Both the position numbers and the translations under genes were made by a program. Below, piece after piece: positions 6,585 through 11,099 of a DNA stretch of 11,099 bases; within the stretch, counting starts at the first letter, position 1; each line of letters opens with the position of its first letter. The notes below the pieces were generated by a model that was not told the origin of the DNA, did not search any database, and was given only the letters and a program-made list of their open reading frames with translations. Origin of the DNA: an uncultured Lachnospiraceae bacterium (lineage in GTDB: Bacteria; Bacillota; Clostridia; Lachnospirales; Lachnospiraceae); assembly GCA_900554205.1 (NCBI GenBank), contig USGM01000105.1, forward strand, positions 1 through 11,099, in the 5' to 3' direction.

Positions 6585-7253
6585 ATGAGGCGAAATGTCA
6601 GTCTGGATGAAATTTCAGATGGACGGCTGTACGGTCTGAATGACATGGTGAAGGCAGATTGCCATGGGTGTCAGGGCTGCCACAAGTGTTGTACCGGAAT
6701 GGGAAATTCGGTCATTCTTGATCCGTTTGATGCATGGAGACTGTGTGCAGGGACGGGGAAGAGCCTGCAGGACCTGTTGGCAGAGGGCAGGGTAGAGCTG
6801 AATGTGGTAGACGGCTGTATCCTGCCGAACCTGCGCATGTCCGGCGAAGAGGAGGCATGCGGCTTCCTGAACGCGGGGGGAAGGTGCAGCATCCATGCCT
6901 ACAGACCGGGTGTGTGCAGACTTTTTCCGCTGGGGCGCTATTACGAGAACGATGATTTCCGGTACTTTCTGCAAACAGGAGAGTGTGTCGGCACAAACCG
7001 TTCTAAGGTCAAGGTCAGCAGGTGGATCGACACGCCGGAGCAGGCGGCAAATCATGATTTTGTGTGCAGCTGGCACAGGCTGTTAAAGGATGTGGAGGAG
7101 GCTGTGAAGGGTCAGGAGGACGGTCAGCTTGCCAGACAGCTCAATATGGCGCTGCTGACGGGCTTCTATCTGGAGCAGCCGGGCAGTGGCGAGGATTTTT
7201 ATATGGTGTATGGGGAGCGCGAGAAGCGTTTCAGGAGACAATATGGGATTTGA
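6585..7253 (+). CDS. YkgJ-family cysteine-cluster protein
   Basis: This 222-residue protein carries the CxxCxxCxxCC signature of the YkgJ / zinc-or-iron-chelating family: C26, C29, C32, C35 and C36 (CHGCQGCHKCC). Further conserved cysteines are at C92 (CGFL), C101 (CSIHAYRPGVC), C111, C134 and C161 (CSWHR). The pattern CGFL ... CSIHAYRPGVCRLFP is typical of the family and suggests bound iron-sulphur or zinc. The family's function is not established. No membrane segment or signal peptide is seen. The ATG follows GGGGAGG. It lies 30 nt after the GH43-like gene, and its last 11 nt overlap the start of the glycosyltransferase gene, so these are co-transcribed and probably coupled in translation. 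Confidence 0.9.
   Translation: MRRNVSLDEISDGRLYGLNDMVKADCHGCQGCHKCCTGMGNSVILDPFDAWRLCAGTGKSLQDLLAEGRVELNVVDGCILPNLRMSGEEEACGFLNAGGRCSIHAYRPGVCRLFPLGRYYENDDFRYFLQTGECVGTNRSKVKVSRWIDTPEQAANHDFVCSWHRLLKDVEEAVKGQEDGQLARQLNMALLTGFYLEQPGSGEDFYMVYGEREKRFRRQYGI
7233..7238 (+). promoter_or_regulatory. Ribosome binding site deciding the glycosyltransferase start
   Basis: AGGAGA lies 4 nt before the ATG at 7243. The alternative upstream GTG at 7186 is deep inside the preceding gene and has no comparable site. The 7243 start also gives a protein that reaches the GT2 motif VSIIVPVYN after 17 residues, normal for the family. Confidence 0.7.
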
Positions 7254-8670
7254 GAAAGAAAATTCCGGCATGGGGGAGGACAGGGAGCCTTTGGTTTCGA
7301 TCATCGTGCCGGTCTATAATGCGGAAGCTTATCTTGCACGCTGCATTAACAGCGTCATGAATCAGGAATATACGAATTTTGAACTGCTGCTGGTAAATGA
7401 TGGCAGCAGTGATGGCTCTGCCGGGCTGTGTGACAGCTTTGCCCAGAAGGATGCGAGAGTGCGTGTTATCCACAAGGAGAACACAGGGGTTTCGGACAGC
7501 AGAAACCGTGCGTTGGCAGAGGCGAAGGGAGAATATATCCAGTTTCTGGACAGCGATGACTGGCTGACACCCGAGGCGACAAAGCTCTTTGTGCGCAGTG
7601 CCGAGAACAGTGGCTGCGACATGGTAATTGCAGATTTTTACCGTGTCGCGGGAGAAAATCTTTCTCACAAGGGAGATATTGAGAAGGAGGGGCTGCTGAC
7701 CAGACAGGAGTTCGCGGCGCAGATGATGGAGAACCCTGCGGACTTCTATTACGGTGTGCTGTGGAACAAGCTTTTTAAACGCTCCATCATCGAGAAAAAC
7801 CGGCTGAGAATGGACCCGGAGATCAGCTGGTGCGAGGACTTTATTTTTAATCTGGAATACATCCGGCATTGCCGGAGCATTTATGCGCTGCAGGCACCGG
7901 TCTATTATTATGTGCGCACGAAGGGCAGCCTCGTAAGCAGTCAGGGCAGCAGCATCAATAATACCATCCGCATGAAGCTGAATGTGTTTGAGTATTATAA
8001 CCAGTTCTATAAGGAAATTTATGACGAGGAGAGCTATGATGACATCAGGCTCCATGTCTATAAGTTTTTCCTGATGGCGGCGCGCGACGGCTTTGTCGGC
8101 CCGTCCATTCTGCCGGGCAGTGTAAAGCTCGGGGAGGAAAGACAATCCTTTGCACTGCCGGAGGCTGTGGAGGAGGATGGCGTTGCAATGGATTTCTACC
8201 GGTATCGCAAGCTCTGGGAGCGCTATTGCGAGGTCGTTGCGATCAAGAACGGACTGACGCTCGGAGAGGTTCTGGTTCTGCTGTATCTGAAGCAGAGCTT
8301 TGTTGTGACGGAGATCGGGCAGCTCTCCGATCTGATCGGCATAACAAAGAGAAGCGTGGGCGCAGCTTTGCAGAAGTTGGAGAAAAGACAGATGCTGCGC
8401 AGGGAGCCGATCAAGGTTGTCAGGGAGGCAAAGCGGGCGGCGAAGCAGAAGCAGGAGACAAAGGCGGCGAAGCGCGGGGGCTGGCGGTTTGAGCTTCTGC
8501 CAGAGGCGGAGCCGGTGCTGCGGGATCTGGAGCTGGCAGAGAAGGATTTTGAGGCGGTGCGCTTCCGCAGGTTCAGCGAGGAGGAGAAGAAGACCTATCT
8601 GGGGCTGACGGAGAAGCTGCATGGGAATGTGAAGGATATTTTGCGCGACCGCATTGTGGGTGAGGACTAA
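7243..8670 (+). CDS. Family 2 glycosyltransferase fused to a MarR-like winged-helix domain
   Basis: From the ATG at 7243 the protein has 475 residues. Residues 18-225 are a GT-A fold of family 2: VSIIVPVYNAEAYL (18-31), LLLVNDGSSDGS (48-59), FLDSDDWL (101-108, the metal/nucleotide-sugar DxD region) and CEDFIFNLEYI (197-207). These suggest transfer of a sugar from a nucleotide donor, probably to a surface polysaccharide; donor and acceptor cannot be told. Residues about 318-470 look like a MarR regulator: LTLGEVLVLLYLK (338-350), TEIGQLSDLIGITKRSVGAALQKLEKRQML (356-385) as helix-turn-helix, a Lys-rich extended wing (390-412), and FSEEEKKTYLGLTEKLHGNVKDIL (444-467). No membrane segment is seen. 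This domain pairing is very unusual. It is followed after 29 nt by the carboxypeptidase gene. GT2 is confident; MarR-like is a motif-level call. Confidence 0.85.
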   Translation: MGFEKENSGMGEDREPLVSIIVPVYNAEAYLARCINSVMNQEYTNFELLLVNDGSSDGSAGLCDSFAQKDARVRVIHKENTGVSDSRNRALAEAKGEYIQFLDSDDWLTPEATKLFVRSAENSGCDMVIADFYRVAGENLSHKGDIEKEGLLTRQEFAAQMMENPADFYYGVLWNKLFKRSIIEKNRLRMDPEISWCEDFIFNLEYIRHCRSIYALQAPVYYYVRTKGSLVSSQGSSINNTIRMKLNVFEYYNQFYKEIYDEESYDDIRLHVYKFFLMAARDGFVGPSILPGSVKLGEERQSFALPEAVEEDGVAMDFYRYRKLWERYCEVVAIKNGLTLGEVLVLLYLKQSFVVTEIGQLSDLIGITKRSVGAALQKLEKRQMLRREPIKVVREAKRAAKQKQETKAAKRGGWRFELLPEAEPVLRDLELAEKDFEAVRFRRFSEEEKKTYLGLTEKLHGNVKDILRDRIVGED

Positions 8671-8699
8671 AATAAACAGAAGGGTATCAGAGCAGATAT

Positions 8700-9983
8700 A
8701 TGAGTGAGGAAAACAGAGTGGAGTCCGATGAGGAGCGGAGTCTGAGACGAAGAAAACGGATAGAGGAAATGAAGCGGCAGAAGCGGCAGGCGGAGCTGCT
8801 GCAGAAGTGTGTGATCCCGGCGGCAGCAGTCTTTTTGCTGATTGTTGTTGTGATTGTGGTGAGAATCGCCGGGAGCAGCAGGCGCGGCAGGGACGGAGAG
8901 GAGAGTTCCGCGTCGCCTGTGGGGCAGGTGGCATCTCAGGAGAGCGGCACAGCGGGAGAGGAAGATAGCCCGGAGAGCGATACGGCGGGAGAGGAAGATA
9001 GCCCGGAGAGTGGCACGGCGGAAAATGGCGATACCACGAAGAGCAATCCTGCGGGGAATGATGGCGCATCGGAGAGCAGTGCGGGGAGCAGCGAGGCATA
9101 CGGGCCGTTCCCGACGGAGAAGCCGCAGCCGGAGACGTATCAGGCGGTCAGCACTGCGACGACAACCGGCTTCTCTGACAGTATCATCAGCGAGTATGGT
9201 GTGGTAATTGATGTCGCGGACAACAAGATTCTGGCCCAGAAGGGCGCAAAGACGCGGATCAGCCCGGCATCCATGACGAAGGTGCTCACGGTGCTCACGG
9301 CGGCGGATGCGCTCGGTATCGGTGGGGAGGACTGGGAGTCGAATCCTGTTCTGGATGAAAAGTTTACCATAACCATCCAGATCACGGATTACAGCTTTGT
9401 AAATGACTGCAGCAATGTCGGTTTCGATGTGGGAGAGGAAGTGACGGTCAGGGATCTGTTCTACGGGACGATCCTGCCCTCGGGCGCTGATGCGGCGCTG
9501 GGACTTGCCATGTATGTTGCAGAGACGCATGAGGGCTTTGTGGAGCTGATGAATCAGAAGCTGGAACAGCTGGGACTGTCGGACAGCTCCCATGTCACAA
9601 ATTGTGTGGGGTTATATGACGCGGAGCATTACAGCACCGTCTATGATATTGGAGTAATCCTTAAGATGGCGGCGGATAATCCGTTCTGCCGGGAGGTGTT
9701 GTCAGCACATACCTACAATACTGCGCCGACAGAGCAGCACCCGGAGGGGCTGCTGCTCTCGAACTGGTTCCTGCGCCGTATCGAGGACAGGGACACGCAC
9801 GGGGAGGTCATCTGTGCAAAGACCGGATATGTCGTACAGTCGAAGAGCTGCGCGGCAAGCCTTGCGGCGGACGGCAGCGGCAGGGAGTACATCTGCGTCA
9901 CCGCGGGTTCCTCCAGCACATGGAAATGTATCGCCGATCAGGTCGAGCTTTACCAGACGTGGCTGAAGGCGGAGCAGGAGTAG
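8700..9983 (+). CDS. Membrane-anchored serine-type D-Ala-D-Ala carboxypeptidase (S11)
   Basis: This 427-residue penicillin-binding protein trims the terminal D-Ala of peptidoglycan stem peptides outside the cell. An Arg/Lys-rich cytoplasmic start (8-36) precedes one transmembrane segment (about 37-57), so it should be anchored N-in, C-out with no cleavable signal. A Ser/Glu/Gly-rich spacer (about 66-135) with a duplicated 11-residue repeat follows. The catalytic domain starts near 160: SMTK (191-194, nucleophile S191 and K194), SGA (261-263) where the classic motif is SxN, and KTG (374-376). The SGADAA variant also occurs in other clostridial enzymes as far as I recall. The ribosome binding site is weak (AGAAGGG, about 16 nt upstream), and the gene follows the glycosyltransferase by 29 nt. 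The family's usual C-terminal beta domain is absent. Confidence 0.93.
   Translation: MSEENRVESDEERSLRRRKRIEEMKRQKRQAELLQKCVIPAAAVFLLIVVVIVVRIAGSSRRGRDGEESSASPVGQVASQESGTAGEEDSPESDTAGEEDSPESGTAENGDTTKSNPAGNDGASESSAGSSEAYGPFPTEKPQPETYQAVSTATTTGFSDSIISEYGVVIDVADNKILAQKGAKTRISPASMTKVLTVLTAADALGIGGEDWESNPVLDEKFTITIQITDYSFVNDCSNVGFDVGEEVTVRDLFYGTILPSGADAALGLAMYVAETHEGFVELMNQKLEQLGLSDSSHVTNCVGLYDAEHYSTVYDIGVILKMAADNPFCREVLSAHTYNTAPTEQHPEGLLLSNWFLRRIEDRDTHGEVICAKTGYVVQSKSCAASLAADGSGREYICVTAGSSSTWKCIADQVELYQTWLKAEQE
8940..9021 (+). repeat. 33-bp tandem repeat in the carboxypeptidase linker
   Basis: Two nearly identical 33-bp units (8940-8972 and 8973-9005, differing at a few bases) are followed by a partial third copy from 9006 to about 9021. 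They encode ESGTAGEEDSP, ESDTAGEEDSP and ESGTAE in the spacer between membrane anchor and enzyme. Repeat number probably sets the reach of the enzyme into the wall. Confidence 0.88.
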
Positions 9984-9994
9984 AGAGGAAGGGA

Positions 9995-10864
9995 TCAGAA
10001 GCCTTTCAGAGCTTCCTTATAAGAGAGACCGGTGGGAGTCGCGGCGAGACCGCCCCTGCCGGTCTCTTTGAGCTCTTCGGGCATGATGCGTCCGATGCTT
10101 CTCATCGCGTCAAAGACTTCGTCGGGCGGAATCCGGCTGCGGATGCCGGAGACTGCGAGATCTGCGCTTGTCAGTGCGTTGACGGCACCGATCACGTTGC
10201 GCTTGACGCAGGGAACCTCGACGAGCCCCGCCACGGGATCACAGGCAAGTCCGAGCAGATTCTTCATGGCAAGGGCGGCTGCATGGGCTATGACCTCGCT
10301 GTCGCCGCCGAGGAGGTAGGCGACACCGCCGGCAGCCATGGCAGACGCTGCACCGATCTCTGCCTGACAGCCTCCTGCCGCACCAGACACGGAGGCGCGC
10401 TGCGCGATAATTCCGCCGATGCCTGCCGCGGTATACAGAGCCTTAACCATCTCCGTGACAGGGTAGTTCCGTTCCGTCTCCAGCGAGAGGAGTACGGCGG
10501 GAAGAACACCGCAGGAGCCGGCAGTCGGGGCAGCGACGATGCGCCGCATACAGGCGTTGGATTCGCCCATCTTTACCGCCTTCTCCATGACAAGCCCGAT
10601 AAAGGGGCCGCAGAGCAGTGTTCCCGCCTGTCTGGCGGCAGCAATTTTTTCGCCGTCTCCGCCTGTGAGTCCGCTCGAGGAGGTGAGGGACGGACTATAG
10701 GAGGTGTCCGCGCTGCGCATTGCTTCATATCTGTCCGCCATGCGATTGAAGGCTTCCTCCGCGGTGATCTCCAGTTCCCGGCAGTCGGCATCCCGGACAA
10801 TCTCCCAGAATGTTTTCCCAGTAGCTTTCTCTATCTCTCGAATTTCCTCAAATGACTGATACAT
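9995..10864 (-). CDS. sdaAA: L-serine ammonia-lyase, iron-sulphur-dependent, alpha subunit
   Basis: This 289-residue protein is the alpha subunit of the [4Fe-4S] L-serine dehydratase that converts L-serine to pyruvate and ammonia. Family motifs are clear: SGLTGGDG (64-71), NACMRRIVAAPTAGSCGVLP (103-122), GGCQAEIGAASAMAAGG (164-180) and CDPVAGLVEVPCVKRN (208-223). C166, C208 and C219 fit the conserved cluster-binding cysteines. Length is normal for a separate alpha subunit. The ATG follows AAAGGGGAA on the minus strand. Its stop codon is only 11 nt from the carboxypeptidase stop. The beta subunit gene (sdaAB), usually just upstream, is not in the 235 nt that remain, so it lies further upstream, elsewhere, or is missing. 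The enzyme supports serine catabolism in anaerobes. Confidence 0.96.
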   Translation of the reverse strand: MYQSFEEIREIEKATGKTFWEIVRDADCRELEITAEEAFNRMADRYEAMRSADTSYSPSLTSSSGLTGGDGEKIAAARQAGTLLCGPFIGLVMEKAVKMGESNACMRRIVAAPTAGSCGVLPAVLLSLETERNYPVTEMVKALYTAAGIGGIIAQRASVSGAAGGCQAEIGAASAMAAGGVAYLLGGDSEVIAHAAALAMKNLLGLACDPVAGLVEVPCVKRNVIGAVNALTSADLAVSGIRSRIPPDEVFDAMRSIGRIMPEELKETGRGGLAATPTGLSYKEALKGF

Positions 10865-10932
10865 CGTATTTTCCCCTTTATTTTTACGTGTGTAAGTAAT
10901 GACGCAGTAGAGATAATCATAAGTAATGCATA

Positions 10933-10938
10933 ATTATA
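10933..10938 (-). promoter_or_regulatory. Candidate -10 box for sdaAA
   Basis: The minus strand reads TATAAT here, about 70 bp upstream of the sdaAA ATG, in a locally AT-rich stretch. The best -35 partners upstream (TTGTGG or TTTGTG) are weak and their spacing is short (14-15 bp). The call rests mainly on the exact -10 match. Confidence 0.4.
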
Positions 10939-11017
10939 AGGTAATTTAAAACCCACAAATTTCTTATAACAGTTGCACGGAATGCACATGGCCACAAGCA
11001 GCGCACTCTGGAGCCGC

Positions 11018-11055
11018 CGGCACTTAGTTCCCGTACCGTGGGAACTTATGTGCCG
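11018..11055. repeat. Imperfect long hairpin at the right edge
   Basis: CGGCACTTAGTTCCC (11018-11032) pairs with GGGAACTTATGTGCCG (11040-11055) around the loop GTACCGT, with one bulge and a mismatch. Shorter pairings flank it: GCAGCG near 10998 with CGCTGC at 11054-11059, and GCACA at 10984-10988 with TGTGC at 11095-11099. This suggests a larger folded element that may run past the window. No ORF is supported in 10865-11099. It may be an intergenic repeat, a structured leader, or the end of an unseen gene's transcript. Confidence 0.6.
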
Positions 11056-11099
11056 CTGCGTGCGGAAGGTAGCGAAAGCGTGCCTGCGGTGGTCTGTGC

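Noticed and set aside
7231..9099. Long 622-residue minus-strand open frame across the glycosyltransferase and carboxypeptidase genes
   Set aside because: It is rich in Pro, Leu, His and Arg with no recognisable domain, as expected for a reverse-strand shadow. Both plus-strand genes there have clear family motifs.
10024..10067. Inverted repeat AGAGACCGG / CCGGTCTCT as a terminator for the carboxypeptidase gene
   Set aside because: It lies within the sdaAA coding region, has a 26-nt loop and only TTT after it. It could contribute to termination, but the evidence is too weak to annotate.
9920..10855. Plus-strand 311-residue open frame opposite sdaAA
   Set aside because: The minus-strand sdaAA has all family motifs over the same stretch; the plus-strand frame has none.

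Overview
The window looks like chromosomal DNA from a Gram-positive anaerobe of the class Clostridia, most likely a gut Lachnospiraceae-type organism. This rests on strong AGGAGG-type ribosome binding sites, tightly packed operons, an iron-sulphur L-serine dehydratase alpha subunit, a clostridial-style S11 D,D-carboxypeptidase and an Rpn-type nuclease remnant. A genus cannot be named from the sequence alone.

Layout. (1) 15-724: a broken Rpn-family PD-(D/E)XK nuclease gene whose N-terminal and C-terminal halves are in different frames, as expected after an internal deletion. It ends in a 14-bp-stem bidirectional terminator. (2) 740-1090, minus strand: a Cro/CI-type (XRE) repressor that shares this terminator. 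(3) 1091-1273: a divergent control region with a near-consensus promoter (TTGACA, 17 bp, TATTAT) facing right, a weaker promoter facing left, and two clear palindromes with AGAAC half-sites centred 30 bp apart, one of them inside the promoter spacer; a third, weaker palindrome lies about 30 bp further left. (4) 1274-5638: a four-gene operon encoding a dynamin-like large GTPase with a Gly/Ala-rich membrane-insertion segment, a two-pass membrane protein with long helical domains, a soluble protein with three zinc ribbons, and a small zinc-ribbon protein with a membrane domain. It is followed by a perfect 20-bp-stem hairpin. (5) 5862-9983: a same-strand cluster with a shortened GH43-like propeller protein, a YkgJ-type cysteine-cluster protein, a family 2 glycosyltransferase fused to a MarR-like winged helix, and a membrane-anchored D,D-carboxypeptidase. 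(6) 9995-10864, minus strand: sdaAA, convergent with the carboxypeptidase. (7) 10865-11099: a gene-free edge with a promoter-like box and a strong imperfect hairpin.

How the parts may work together. The GTPase operon under a divergent XRE repressor is the best candidate for an undescribed system: an inducible membrane-remodelling or membrane-stress module made of a dynamin-like GTPase, an integral membrane partner and two zinc-ribbon adaptors. The second cluster mixes cell-envelope functions (sugar transfer, peptidoglycan trimming) with proteins of unknown role. The GT2-MarR fusion is its most unusual gene, because it joins a sugar-transfer enzyme to a DNA-binding fold in one reading frame. 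Two genes, the Rpn nuclease and the GH43-like protein, appear to carry internal deletions, one out of frame and one in frame.
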